Below are positions 21,895-35,500 of a stretch of 64,000 nt of DNA, in pieces. Every line of letters begins with the position of its first letter. Within the stretch, counting starts at the first letter, position 1. Source of the DNA: Crotophaga sulcirostris (Eukaryota; Chordata; Aves; Cuculiformes; Crotophagidae); assembly GCA_013397455.1 (NCBI GenBank), contig VYZB01000373.1, positions 410,534-474,533 on the forward strand, in the 5' to 3' direction. The notes beneath the pieces were generated by a model. The model did not search any database. It had not been told where the DNA came from and was given only the letters and a program-made list of their open reading frames with translations. A program made the translations under genes and the position numbers.

Positions 21895-22080
21895 CTTTAG
21901 ATCTGCTGTCTCTGAATTTGTTCAGTCCTTTGAGTCTGCCCACACTGCCTCTCTCCACAATCTTGTAGTAACATATTCCAGAAATTCACTGCTGCTGTGT
22001 AGAAAAAATGTCTCTGTTTAGTGTTTTAAACCAGTCTCCTACTATGAGGACTAACCAGTGCTTGAGACAGGAGCTCCTGT
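21895..22080 (-). mobile_element. Ancient CR1/L3-like remnant
   Basis: TTGTAGTAACATATTCCAG, GCTGCTGTGTAGAAAAAATG and CAGTCTCCTACTATGAG follow, block by block, the antisense pattern of old amniote CR1 families (CR1_Mam/L3 type). Too diverged for a firm subfamily. Confidence 0.5.
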
Positions 22081-22689
22081 TCAGCTCCACAACACCATGT
22101 CACATCCTTACCAGCTGTGAGCTTGGAGGTGAAGGTGAGAAATTGTTATTTCACTGACGAGTCCACGAAAAGGAGGTGAGTTACAATGGGTCCCCATTCA
22201 ATGCACCATGACTTGCTATTTGAAGGACAATTGGAGTTGCAATTCAATGTTAACATGGGCAATTGTGTCATAGGACATTTATTCCAGTAGGAAACTTAAC
22301 AGCATCCACACACTGTGTGGTGCAAAACGCTTTCTAGCATCCTACAGCAAATTTGAGATTGTGGGTAGAAGAAATTCCTGATGCCATGGCACAGCATGGG
22401 AGTGCCCAGGGTCGCAGGCACTGCCAACAGCCCTGGATCACTGCTCAGGCAGGAAATTTAGTGTATTATTGTCCGTGGAAAAGGACCTACAGCTTGGAGG
22501 AAGGTAGCCCCTGACAGTCTGACCTTTCTTTCTGCCTGTGAGGAGCTCAGCTCTAGGGCTGTTGCTTTGTATCATTAGGAGACGACACAAAGCAATCCCT
22601 TAGGAGCACGGACAGGACAAATGCTCCAAGCCTTCAACATTCCCCGTCTCCTACACTGCTGCGACAGAGGATCCCAGCCAACTCCCTCT

Positions 22690-22790
22690 CCTGTCTGTAA
22701 GTTCCCAGAACTTAAGTCCTCTGACTATTAGAAACTTTCTAATTGTCAACCTATATTTATTCATGACCAGTTTATAACCAGGAGGCTCCA
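22690..22790 (-). mobile_element. Old CR1-like remnant
   Basis: TTAGAAACTTTCTAATTGTC followed by AACCTATATTTATTCATGAC and CAGTTTATAACCA resembles the antisense 3' region of older CR1 families. Confidence 0.45.
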
Positions 22791-25700
22791 CTTCTTCTTT
22801 CTGTAACTGCAGGGCTGTCAGGAAAGATTCATGAGCCCATATGTTGTTCGGGCCCTATTTTCAGCAGCTATAATTCAAAGCTTTCGGATTAAATACTGCC
22901 TGATTGCATGATTACCCCATGTGTTAATGCATACATTTTCTTTCATCCTACTGTCACGGTGACAGAGGACTTTCCCAAATGCAAAGGTATATAAACATCC
23001 AATCCGGTGTCTTTGTGGACCTAACTCAAGCATATGCCAATAACCACTTCCAGTAAATAAACACATCGCTTCTGTCTTGTTCTCTCTGTCTCTCGCTTTT
23101 TTTTTTTGAGAGTGTGTGTGTGTAATGTCCTGTGCATCACCTTGTGTTCATTTTTTTCTTGTTTCTGCCTGATCCTACAGGTTAGAGCTGGAGGTTTGCT
23201 GAGATGCTCCAAGGAAAATGAAGTCATATTTTATCTTGATCCCCCTGCTTCCAGTCTTGGCAAACCGGTGCATCCACAGTGAGTCCAGGAGGACAGAGTC
23301 TGTCACCAGCATCTGACCTGTTCATGCACAGAGGTAGGAAGTGAGTTTTCTGTCTCTGATACGGTCTCAAGGAGCACCACGGTCAAGGTCTGCAGGGAGA
23401 CAGGACATGCAGCCCCCATGCAAACCACACCAGTTGCGTGATAACGTGAATCGCAGGCAGCGCTGCTCTGTGCTCCTGCCTGGCACCATCCCTGCTCCAT
23501 TTCAGGCTTCCTAAAAGTCATCTGACTGCAGTTTTAAGCCATTCATGGAGCTGTGAATAGTGCAGGAAGACCTCTACTCACCCTGGCCCTGCATGTGAAA
23601 TGCAAAAACAGGTTGGGAGGAGCTGTGCTGTCCCCTGCAGAGCCCTCTGTGGCTCCTCACCTCTTCTAAAGCATCTCCCAAGTATGATAAGCTTGGACAA
23701 GTCCCATTCAAGAGGGCAAGGGATTGAGCTGAGCAGCTCTCTGAACCACCAACTCTAGTTGTTAACTCCTCTCAGCCCAAATAGTTTGCGCAGTAATTTT
23801 GCAACTGTTCAGGATATTTTTTTTTTTTCTGTGAAACTATGCACAGTTTCCAGTGGAGTTATCCCAGGTTTGTCTGTGGCATTTCCAAGACATCTTCTAT
23901 GGATGTAGTAGCACCAGTGGATGGCTAAACAAAGTCTTCATCATGGAGTGAGGAGCTATGAGTGTAACCGTTATCAGCTGACACTGTTGCACATTCAAAC
24001 TCCTTACCTTCCTGTGGAGACCATGGCATCTGTGCTGGCAGGGCACGTTTGGGTGTTTCCAGGGCAACAAGCACAGCATTGTATGCCATTTTGATTTTGA
24101 AAATGATATCATTTAGAGGGACTGCTTTACGTTTTAGACAAGAACTGTCTCAACAACAGAGCTCAAAACGAGACATCAGTGTCAAAGCGTTTTTATGGTG
24201 TGGGGTGGAATTGTTCTTCATCCAATATCCGGTGTTTTTAAACAATGACCAAGTTAAGGATACACAGACACACGCATGCATTTATTTGCTAGTAAACTTT
24301 GCAGATGGTGCAGGATTAGGGGGATAGTAAATAATGAAGAGAGATCTGCATCCCTTGATTTGTATGGTCATGGTCCATGGTGTTTCTGATTTATCCAAGT
24401 GCTGGGGTTTGTATCTAGAAGGAAGAAAAAAAAAAGCCTTTCTTTTGACAGAGTCAGGGTCTCTGCCTCAGGAAGGACAGATTTTGGAGAGGACAGAAGT
24501 GTCTAGGATGAGATACAAGTAGAAACTCATTGTTGAATTTCACGTTGCTACACCAGCCGCTGAGAGTGAGAGAACCCAAGGGGAAAAGTGTCCTATGGGG
24601 CATCCATACCTTGCTCCCCTGGTGAGTTCACCCTCTCCCATGGGGACAGGTTGTCACGATATGAGCGAGCTCTCAGTGATTGTCCGCTTTTGCATGGGGC
24701 TGAAGGTCAGCTGTTTCCAAAAGCTGGTGGAGGATGGATGCCAACAGACCCTTGACGATGCATAGAAATCATGAAAGCTGCCTTTCCTTGGGTGAGCAGG
24801 CTAGGAAATGTTTGCTTCTCTCATAACACAGTAAATCTATTGGACACAGGACATGGCATGGTAAAAGCTATTCCTGGCTGAAGATGGAAGAGGTTTAAAA
24901 ATAGCCCTGAGAAATTAAAAAATTAAAAGAAAACCCTAACCTATTTGATTCATCACAGTCCATGTCCTGTAAAACCAATGCTCCAGTCTGACAAACAATC
25001 CAGAGTTCCTAGCATTTAGCTAAAATGTAAACTGGAGGAATGAGTAATCACCTCTGAAAGACTTAATAACTCTTTGTCCCTTCCTCCATACACTTGAGTT
25101 TGAGTCATGATAGCAAGGAGGATACAACAGGTATTTGTGGGAGGCATAAAGCCTGTGCACTCAGAGAACTTGTGGTTCCTCTGCAGATGTTGCTGTTTTC
25201 TCTGGCATCTTAAACACTGCTTATGAAGGATTTCTCTCCCTTCAGGATGTGGCCCCCTGCTTTTTGTCTTGAGTCAGACATGGTGACAAAAGCACCCTGG
25301 CAGCATCAATTTACTCTAATTATCACATTGGGGGTGTACAACTTCTTCAGCATGTTTATGAAAATTCAATGTGTTCCGTAAGTGACCTGGGTGAGCTTAT
25401 TTCCATGTGAACAATGAGAAAAACTTGATACAGCAGAGTCTGTTCCCACATACAACACATTGAAAGAAATCACCCACGTCTGGAATTTTCTCTACACTAG
25501 GTACTCAGAGCCTGTCCCCGATAGGGACAGTGACTGGGGAAGTGGGGTATGGGTACATGTCAGGCTCCAAAACCAGATGCAAAACTCAGTTTTGCAGCTC
25601 ACGTGCTTCTCAGCATCTTCTGGGTCCTGGCACCAGACCCAGATTCACAGTGCTGAGCAGGAGGCCAGCTCTCTCCCCATCCTGCTTCATTCCTTTAGCC

Positions 25701-26885
25701 TTGATTTCCCATTTTTTCACAGTTGAAAAGGAGGACTGAAGTATCAGGGTCTCCTCTATAGCCTACTCCTTCATAAAGCATTGAGACCCATTACCAACAG
25801 ATATAAGAAACAGAAGGGCAGGGAGGAAGAGAAATTTGAAGGCTTTCTGAGCAGCTCATTTGTAATGAGAGGTTGATAGACAGTGATTTATCTGGGCAGT
25901 GCTTGGGTCTCAGAAATCCATTCAGGCTTATAATTATCTTGGTGTATGTGGAAAGTCGTATTCATAGTCCCTCAAACCCATTAGAGCCTCACACTTTTCT
26001 GAAACAGAAAAAAAAAAAAACCGCTTCAACTTTTACTATTTTAGAGGCAGAACAGCTTTTTGTTCCTTGCCAGCTCTTGAGATCTGAAATCCCCTCTCTG
26101 CTGTCTGTCTTTAGCTCACAAGGGAGAAATGAATGCAGGTCCACTGGGACAGAAAGGGAAAAAAAGTGGGATTTCTGGGGAAAAAAAAAAATCAATCAGC
26201 CTGTTTCCATCCATGTGCAACAAGTACAAGCAAGGGGAACGGCCAGTCGGTCTATGAAATGGAGGCAGGGTTATACCAGAAGCTTTTACTAATGTCTATA
26301 TCGGTGGCATTTTGGGGAGCACAGAGATCCCTGTGCTACTGAGGGTACACCAGCATCCATGGTCTTTCCTCTCCATCAGTTTCCTCGGGCTCTGCCCCAC
26401 TACTGCTTTTCCCTCAAGGAAAGGTCTCAGCTCCCCCATTTCAAATATTTGCTCCCCGCTAAGCTGGATCTGCCTGGTGATACAATACCAGCAAACTGAG
26501 GAACTGTCTCTATGGTCTAGCGAGAGCCTCAGGGGAGCCCTGCTGCCCTGTGCCTTGCAACACGGGCAAAACAGCTTTTCCTCTTGCCTAAGTGCAAGGG
26601 GAGAGGGAGCAGGCTCAGGACATCTTCGATATTGAAAATTGTCCGTCATTTGGCCAGAAACCCTACTGTGGGACTTGACTGTTTTGGAGGCTGTTGTTCT
26701 GGCTGTAAGCTGGGTGAGGTCCCACCTCCCTGCTGTCCTCTGTCTCCCTTTGCTGCCTACACTGCACAGGACTTTCCTGGAGCGGGGACTGTCTGTTGTC
26801 CTGCAGAGATGGCATCGGTCTGATAGAAGGCTCATCCTCAGCTAAAACCAGGGAAACCTGTGCGTGAGTGTTTTGAGCTGTAGGC

Positions 26886-27095
26886 NNNNNNNNNNNNNNN
26901 NNNNNNNNNNNNNNNNNNNNNNNNNNNNNNNNNNNNNNNNNNNNNNNNNNNNNNNNNNNNNNNNNNNNNNNNNNNNNNNNNNNNNNNNNNNNNNNNNNNN
27001 NNNNNNNNNNNNNNNNNNNNNNNNNNNNNNNNNNNNNNNNNNNNNNNNNNNNNNNNNNNNNNNNNNNNNNNNNNNNNNNNNNNNNNNNNNNNNNN
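26886..27095. other. Assembly gap (210 N)
   Basis: Run of undetermined bases. Both edges are ordinary unique-looking sequence. Open frames crossing it are meaningless. Confidence 1.
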
Positions 27096-27239
27096 CATAC
27101 TGGTTTGGCCACTGATCCCTTAAGCCTGCCTCCCACAGCAGCCATCCACACTTGTTTCTGATGGCAAATTCCTCAAATGTCAGGCGTACATTTTACATGG
27201 TTATTTGTACGGAGAGGCAATCCAGAGAGACAGCCAGAG

Positions 27240-27545
27240 TGCTTGTCCTGTCAGTCAAGGCTCGCAACACCGCTGCAACCAGCAGGAATCATTTTGACAG
27301 AAAATTGCCTATAAATTGAATAATTTCGAAATTAAGAAAGGGAGATGAAAGCAAATGCTTCCAAAATGAGGTGGTAGCACAAGGCATGACAGGGTTCAGC
27401 AGTGGGAGCCCTGCGGATCCCTCCTCCGGCACTCGGCTGCCCAGCAGCCACTGGCTTGGTCCATGTCTGCAGTGAGGCTGAGACTAGGTTATTGCTAATT
27501 ACCTAATATTGCTAATTATATTAGAAACATTAGGTTGTTAGGTGC
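27240..27545. promoter_or_regulatory. Candidate conserved non-coding element (homeodomain-type sites)
   Basis: AT-rich island with a 14-bp perfect palindrome TAATTTCGAAATTA (27321-27334), and ATTGCTAATTA present twice (27491 and 27508) beside further TAAT/ATTA cores. Its composition differs from the surrounding GC-richer DNA. No conservation data are available here, so this is a hypothesis. Confidence 0.3.
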
Positions 27546-27959
27546 CCCAAGGGACTGGCCTCAAGCAAAATATTTTAACATGTCCAATGCTGCAGTGCCC
27601 AGGACAGCTGGGGCATCAGTGAGCTTGTTGGCAGAAATGGGAGGATGCAGGGAAGCATTTCCATATCCCTTCCTCATGCCCAAGGGAGGTGGGGAGAGGG
27701 GTGGCACTGAAGCCAAAATCAGACTCACTGCTTCTGCATGTAATCTTCAATCCACTGCTTTTCTTAGCTTTGGTTTTGATTAGCAACGAAAGATGCTGGG
27801 AGACGTACCACATTAAAAATAAAATGCACTCAAGGAACCAAAGGGGTGTGGAGAAACTGGGGTGCTGGGAGTAGCAGGAAACCATGCTGGGCAGAGCATG
27901 GTGTTGGCACTGTTGCGTATGCTGTCCCTGTGGTCTGTGCGTGGTCAGTGAGCTAGAGT

Positions 27960-28072
27960 GGTGCTTGGGGACACAGGAGCTGCGTCCTGGGCTCTGCCGC
28001 TGCCCTCTCGTGCTACCTTGGTCAAGTCGCTTGGCCAACTTTTCCTCAGTTTTATCCTCTTCTTTTTTTAGA
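27960..28072 (+). mobile_element. MIR-like tRNA-derived SINE remnant
   Basis: CCTGGGCTCTGCCGCTG, then ACCTTGGTCAAGTCGCTTGG and TTTCCTCAGTTTTATCCTC match the order of the conserved MIR core and 3' part. Diverged. Confidence 0.5.
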
Positions 28073-29489
28073 CCATCATGTCTTCAGTGTCCCTCACAAT
28101 AGTTTGTACTGTGCCTTTGCTGGACTTCTAAAAATGTAAATATCAATAAAGAATAGCACTGATCAACTCCATTTGGTTTACAGTTTACTGGCTGAGGTGG
28201 TTGCACAGGCTGGAAAGCTGCAAACCTCCCACACCTGAGATGGAAGATTTCCTCTTGACTCCATGCTGGGCTGGCAGGGATTGGCACTGGCACAGGGCTG
28301 GGGCAGGTGATGACATCTCCCAGCAACTGATGGGTTTTGCTTGGCCATAGCCCAGGGCTGGAAGGGGAAAGTTATGTGAAGGGAAAAAAAATGCTTTGCA
28401 ACCTGGCAGCTGCCTGTATGCCCTGCTTGGCTATGGGATCCTGGTGAAATGTGTTGTTTTCCTAAGTGCTTTTTCCAGCCTCTCTTCCTCCAGAGATCTG
28501 AGGAAATGGCATTTGGGATGGACCCTACACCCGGGTGCTGGGGTTTAGCTGCTTTGGGCAGGCACTGTGGGGCTCACTGTACCCCAGACCTGCCATGTGG
28601 TGCTGATGGGTGTGAAGGTCTCTTTCCCCCAGGCCCCTGGTGTCACCCCTCTCCTGGCTGCCTGTGGGTGCTGCGTGCCCTGGGCGCCTCGGGGAAGCAG
28701 CAACCTGAGCACCCTAAATATGCTTTTAGTGCATTAATACTTTTAAGTGGGTAAGAAATCTTCTCCCAGGGCTGCAGCCTCCCCAGTCACTGGTGAGGCA
28801 CAGCTCTTTGCTGGGCTGTTACTGGGAGGCAAAGCAATGTTAATAAAAACCTGCAAGGGGCATTTTGTGGGGCACCCATGGGCAGACCTGTGGTTTGCTT
28901 TCCCAGCTCCAGGGCCAGTGTGGCCCCTGGGGCTCTGCCTGTCCCTCTGCTTGCCTGGCACCAGGGTCACTGGGAGCAGACTGGCTTGGGAAGAGCACGT
29001 GTGTCTTCAGCCTCCTTGACCTGTGCCTCCTGGCTCAAATTGGCCCTTGGTATTAAAAAAAAAAAGAAAAAAAAAGTAGCAAGAAGGGCTTTTATTGTGA
29101 AAAAGAGACTCTTCAAATGCCTGTTTCCCCCTTCCCAGCCTCTCTGCTCCCCTCCCCACAGGGAGGTGGGTCTGGGATGAGGCAGGGTTTGAAAACTCAC
29201 AGCTGAAGTTTGAAGGATGTCCTCCCGCCCTGGGGGGAACCAGAGGCTCTGCTGGTGCGGCGTGGCAGGAGCCCAGGAGCCCCCAGTAAAGCGGAGTCAG
29301 GCAGCAGGGATGGCAGAGAGCCTGGAGGGACATCCCTGGGTGACAGCCCCCCGCTGTGGTTCAGAGCTTGGGTGAAGGAGACAGGCTGATTAGTTGCTGG
29401 AGGATTTTTTTTTATTATTACTATTGCTATTTTTTAAATTTTTGTATTTTGTGTGGGTACCTGGTGTTGTATGGAAGTGCCACGGATGG

Positions 29490-29590
29490 GCAGTGCCCAG
29501 TGCAGGAGGTGACCGCGTGCCGTGTCACCCGCGGGCGCTGAAGTACACGAGGAGGAGCGCGTTGGCCGGTGCTGCGAGACATGGTAGGAT
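29490..29590. promoter_or_regulatory. Small CpG-rich patch, possible 5' exon or promoter
   Basis: Local cluster of CpG (CACCCGCGGGCGC, GGAGCGCGTTGGCCGG) in otherwise CpG-poor DNA. It ends ACATG followed by GTAGGA, a possible splice donor. It could be the first exon of GASK1A or an unmethylated regulatory patch. No protein similarity recognised. Confidence 0.3.
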
Positions 29591-32500
29591 TTAGGGGTTT
29601 CCTTGCTGAGCTGTTGGTGGGAAACAACACTGGGTCTTCTCAGGGACACTAACCCCATGGGATGAGGTGAGGGACTGTTTCCATTGTGAGGCAAGTCGAG
29701 TGGGACCCGTTGGGTCATGGTGAGGCAAGCAAGGCACAGACCCACTCCAGCACATACCTGTGTTTAATAGCACTGGAGGTGGACAAAGCAGATTGTAAGG
29801 ATGTCTGCAAAGGCAGTGCCTGGGACTGCTGTAACTAAAGGCACTGCTGTGTCCAAGGAGGTGATTGTGCTTCCTCAGCTCAAACCCACTTTTCTTAAGA
29901 GCCCAGGTGGCATCGCTTCACGCAGGTAAAGAGTGTGGGGCAAAGGCAGCAAAGTGTTGATAGAGAACACAAAGAGCCCCTCCATGCTTTTTGTTTCGTC
30001 CCCACAAAGCACAGTGCTTTCATCAAAAAAAGTCACAAAAATGGTCAGTTTGGCAAGGGAAAACTCCCCCTTCCTGACTCTCTCACTGAGAAATGCCATG
30101 TTTCCCCACCATTAGTAGATTTACCTGCATCTGCAGTATGTTCCAAACCTTAGGGTGGTTTTTCTTGTTGTCTAGTCTTAGTGCTTAAGTTTGGGACATC
30201 CTTTGGCAACCAGATTCCAGATCCATATGAGCAAGCACGAGCCAGCTGAACAGGCACAAACAGCCCCCTACCACTCCCCGTTACTGCTGTCCTGCCAGGG
30301 AACAGCCAGGGCATCGCTCTGGGGGTTTCGCACCAGGGCAGAGGGTGCTGTCTCTGCTCCACCACCTCAACCCTTGCAAATCTCGTGTCAGGCAGAAATT
30401 GCAAATGTGTGTGATGGATGAGCCAAGGAGGCGCCTGGTGCTGCTGCCAGAAACTGGTGCTTTGGTGTCACTTGTGTTGTTGAAATGTTTTTATGTCATC
30501 GAGAGTGCGGTAATGACTCAGGGCGTCTCTGGGAGCAGTGATGCCTTGCCAACCTTCACCAGGATGAGTGTGAGGGGACACTGATGTTGTGCTTTATATT
30601 TTCCATCTTACAGTTTGTATTGGCTGCTTTGAGTTTCTTAAAGAACTTTAGCAGCAGGAAAAATAGGCAAGTCTGGGGCTCGTGTCACTCATTTTTGGGT
30701 TGGAGATAACTCCTCCCTGGCAAAAAAAAAAAGCAAGGCAGCTCTTCCCGCACCAGCCTTTCGTCTGCAGTAACGCTTTCCTGTACAGCCTTCACTATGG
30801 AGCCTTTCAAACAGTGCACAGCCTGTGCCAGGTACCTGGTGTGGTCTCCCCTGCGAGAGCAGGGTATTCAGTTTTTGCCAGAATTTCTATTCTGCCTTGG
30901 CGAGGGAAGGTCTGGTTCAGCAGCCCTTTCCCCTTTGTGAGCTCCTCTATTGATTGCTTTGGTTTCACCCGTACTCTGGGTTTGCTCTGGACACCGGTAG
31001 CCAGAGCAGTGACAGTCACAAGGAATAAATTCAGGCTGTGCCCTAAGCTGATCATCTTGTTGCTTCATTTGCAGCAAAACCCTAAGAAAAATACCCAAAT
31101 TGATTTTTGACTTCTTTCAAAATCTCCAGGAGTGAGACCTCTTGCAGAAAGCCAGAGAGATCCCAGCTGTGAGCTTTGCTGTTAGTATGGAGCACACACT
31201 TGCAGCCGCTGCTTTGTAGGATCTGGCTGCTCTACGTGTCCGACCTGCTGGAGCAGTGAGGGCTGGGGGATGACTGCATAACAGAAACATCTTCTTTCTT
31301 CTGGTTTCAAAATCTGCCAGCGAGTAGTTTCCAACTGCTCTGCCGTTCGCCTAGTATGAGGCAGTCTAAGTAAGAGGGACTGATTATACTTTATTAATCA
31401 TCTGGCATAGGCGCCAAATGCCTTAATTCCCCTTTCTGTTTCAAATGCTCAATAACTCCAGTCTGCCTGCTGCTATTTGCTCTGCCCTGAAGGAAAAGCC
31501 CTTTTTTTGGGGGATCTGGGCCCCCATGTTGCTCCGCTTACTCACCCTAAGGGGTTCTCTGGGAGAAGGATTAATGGGCTGGAGTGTGGCTGTTGGCAGG
31601 CTTTGCCAGGGATTGGGTCTGTGGGACACAAGCAGCACTTAGAGCCAAGCGACAAGCAGCTTTCTTACCCTTTTTTCCTCTTTAAAGAGAGATGGCATAA
31701 ATGGAAGAAAATGGGGTTACTTTTCTGCAACTGAGGCCAGGGCTTGTATGAACAATTCCGTTTTGAAGAAAGCCTGCAGGGCTGAAAGGCCCCGCTGTCC
31801 TCCTCCTCCCTCCCCTTTGGAATCCCACGAATGCGCTTTCCTGCTCTCCAGGAAGGGAAAAAACCTGACAGCCAGCTTGGGGAAATCCAACTAGTTGACT
31901 TGGGCAACCGCTGAAATGATGACAGGGGAATCCGGAGCTGCCCCTTGCCAGTGCCTCTGAACCAAGTTTTGCAAGACCCTGCTGGGCACTGAGCAAACAC
32001 TCCTCTTCCCTAATGCTGGTCCACCAGTTAGAAAAAAAAATTGAATATAAGTGGATCAAAATCCCCTCTCCCAAAATACAGGAAAAACATGACCTCTCAA
32101 TAAAATAAACAAAACAGGATCGGGTGCCAAAATGTGTAAGAGAGTTTTAGAAGTTTTTCAGGCACTCATCAGCAGGATTGTTAAACTCATCAAAAGTGAG
32201 AAGGAAATGAAATTTGATGTTATTTTAATGTGTTCCACCCCATATTAAATGCAGCCCAGAACAAAAAAAAAAAGATGTGGCTTTCCAGCACTTTTGCTCT
32301 TTGCTGTTGCTGTGCGTAGAGGACCTGAAGCACTACAGCCCCTCTGGGGATGCCAAGTCAAAACTGGGGAACAACCCAAAGGGACAGCGAGAGAAGCTGT
32401 TCAAGGTGAGGGGTGTTGTGAGGAAGGGGATCCGTGGTGGCTCCCAGGTTCCTGCTGTTACTTCCCCAGATTTGGGAATCCCACGGGAATCATTAGCATG

Positions 32501-35500
32501 AGCCACTTGCTGCGGCTGGAACTGAAGAGCTGAGGAACACGACTGTTGATTCCCGAATGCCACCAGAACAAAGTGTATTGTTTTCCACCAGAGGAAACCC
32601 AGGCATTTCGAGGCAGTTTGTGTGCAGGACTCGAAGGGAAGGATTCCAGCCCACGGGCTGCAGGCTGCTGTCCTCCTCCAAAGCATCCCTTGCCCAACCC
32701 CTCACAAACAAAGGCAGGACTGTTCAGAACGAACCGGGGCACAAGGCACAGATGTTGCACAAAGGCGAGCCACATCTGTTTTGCTGGGGAAGGGGCCCCC
32801 TTCAAGCTGTTTGAGCAGGCAGATGGGAAAGCTGCTCTGAGAACCTTTGGAGCTGAGCGCAACAGGCTGGCCAGGAAACTGGGATGAGGGGAGGGGGGAA
32901 AGGGAAACCTGGCAGGATCTTGCACAACAGTGGGGAGAGCAAGGGAGAAACGGTTGCCCAAAACCACTGCTCTCCCTCCTTGACAACTCTGCCAGGATTT
33001 CTAGGTTGTGCTGCTCTCACGTAGGTGTGAGGGTTACAGGAATGGGCAGACAGAGAGGAGGGAAGGTGAGAAGACCTCCCATGTCCCATGATACTAGCAG
33101 GGCAGTCATGCATTCAGGGCTGCTGAGATCCTCCAGGGCCGCTCAGATCCTCTCTGCCTCCTGTGAACGAGGTGCTGTTTAGGTCCACAAAGTCCTGGAT
33201 GGGTTGGATGCAGGTTGATACCACTTCGTATAAGGCTTTTAATGGTTAAAATTAATGGAGATGTCTGCACATGTGAACAGCAGCAGACTGATGTGTCTTG
33301 GTGACGTGTCCTGACAGACACCAGCAATCTCTTAGCAGATGTGTCTCCAACAAGTAGAAGATGCAGATAAGTGCAAGAGTCCATAGTAAAAGCCCTGACT
33401 CTGAACTTGGATAGGAGAAGGATGAGGCATCTGAAAGTTTTTAATTTGCTTACTTTAAGCAAAAGAACTATGACAGTATGGAGACTGTTTATTTTTGTGG
33501 TGCTTTGTGTTGACTTCTGGGATTAAACTGGAGAGGTCCTTGGGCTGCACTGTGTGTAGCGTCAGGAGGAAAAGCTCCCTCCTCCATCCCTCACCAAGCT
33601 GAATATTAACTTTCTGCAAGCCAAAAGATTTACACAGTGGGAGCAAGGAGAATTTTGAATCTTTCCTTTTCCTCAGTGAAAAAAATATCACATGATTTAG
33701 GGATAAAGACAGTTTTTATCGTAGGAAAGGCAAGTCTTGTCTGGTACTCTGAGGGTTTTAGGACATCCCAGATGCAGGATACAGCAGCATGTGTCCTCTC
33801 CAGGTCCCCCAAGTGGCAGTCCTGCCCTCGACTGCACCAGTTGTACCCTGTAGCGAGGTGTCCTCCACCCTGCTGATGGCCATCCATCTCCTCCATGGTG
33901 TCTTCCACAACCTGCCCTCAGGTCTTCCATAAAGATGCTGAATAGGTCATTTGGAATGCTGGGAGCCTTGCTGCCCTTGTAGGCTGCTCTCTGGGTTTTA
34001 CAAGCCCGTGTTTCAGCTGTAATTGTTCAATCTGTAACTCAGCTGGGACCAGCCTCTGCAATGGGAATGGCACTGTTATGTACAAGTACTGGGATTTTCT
34101 TTTTACCCACAGCAGTTTCCAGCACTGGCTGAAAGTTTTGTTCAAAACGGCCTTTTGGATGATGAGGTGTGGGAGTAGAGCCAGTGCTCAGCTGGTGGCT
34201 GGGCAGAAAAGCACCTCTGGGGTGCATGGCCTCCCAAAAGCAGAAATAGTGGGTCTAGGTGGGGAGGAACCAGCATGAAACAGGACATCTCACCCCTGAG
34301 AAGACAAAAGCTCAAAGAGCTGATACAGGACCTGGAGCTGAACGTATCGCAGGTTATTATTAGAGAGACTGTGGAGCCTGAGGGTTAAAAAGTTTAATAG
34401 TTTGCTGCCCAAGGCTGTAGCAAAGAAAAACTGTGAAGGGCACATTACTTTAGAAGTTAAAGGAAGCATCTTGGCATCATCCCTTTAAAGTCAGTGCTCA
34501 GATTGAACAGTATCAACACTATTTCTTCCCGTTATGCTGCTGCTGGAGCATTGTCCTGTGCTACTGCAAAGCACTTTTTTCTTGCAATTAGACTTTAAAT
34601 TTTCCCTTGAGGCAGCAGCTTTGCTGCCAAAATTTGGCAAAGTAAGCATGGTTTAAAGTTTTACCACAGGCAACTTTAACTTGATCATTTTCTGGTTTGA
34701 TTCTGGACATACTGGTGGGAATGCTTGTGTGCCAGCTGTGAGAACTTTGCTGACTCTACAGGGAAGTGCCCAGCACCATGTGGCCATGTATCAGGTTCCT
34801 CATCTCCTGGTCTTCAGTTGACCCACTGTTTGCTGTGACTCCCTTGCATACAGTTTTTGGGAGCACAGTCCCCCTTCCCACCTCCCCATAGCCCAACTTG
34901 ATCTTCCCAAGCCTCTTCTGAGGAGCAAAACGTGGAAGCAGGTCTGCAGGGGCTCCTTGAGCAGGCACGCAATGCCTGCTGCATCCCTGCCCTGGCACTG
35001 AACAGGATGGTCTTCAGGATGGTCTTCAGGATGCCAAAATGCAATGGGGTCACAGTCTTCTCTCCTTGAAGGGCATTTTGGAGGAAAAAAACTGCATCTC
35101 TGGTGGAAACAACCCCACACACAAAGCTGGTACAAGTCTGCTAGGAATTATGCTCATTTTGATGGATCCTGAGGCTACGTGAAGGGCCATCCTTTCTTTG
35201 TGCCCCATGGTGGTGCAGGTGCAGGTGGGTGGTGATGGGACCTGGTGCTGTACATTGTGTGGGGAGCACAACGGACTTGCCCCCCCAAACATCTGCTCTG
35301 ATCCAGGGCTACATTTGGAGCTGGCAGTCCTTATTTAATCACAGTCTTTAGTAAATTCCCACTCTGCAAACCATCTATCTTCCCCGAGCAGGATGATATA
35401 GGAAGGCACTTAAGCACTTGAATGATGAGCTACGGATGCTGCCAAAGATTTCCTTCTGCACAAGCTTGCCCAGAGTCACTCTGGCGGTGGAGGGATTTTA

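Larger units (their letters stand above)
20369..26885. other. Intergenic DNA between the solo LTR and the assembly gap
   Basis: About 6.5 kb without a recognised gene. It contains two old CR1-like remnants (about 21895-22080 and 22690-22790) and short A/T homopolymers. The open frames present are under about 180 codons, overlap on both strands and lack recognisable domains. Confidence 0.65.

Noticed and set aside
26296..26835. Minus-strand frame of 179 codons
   Set aside because: No recognisable domain, and overlapped by several plus-strand frames; not supported.
26663..27151. Minus-strand frame of 162 codons
   Set aside because: Runs through 210 undetermined bases.
35003..35027. 12-bp tandem repeat CAGGATGGTCTT
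   Set aside because: Short, two copies plus a partial third; no functional implication.
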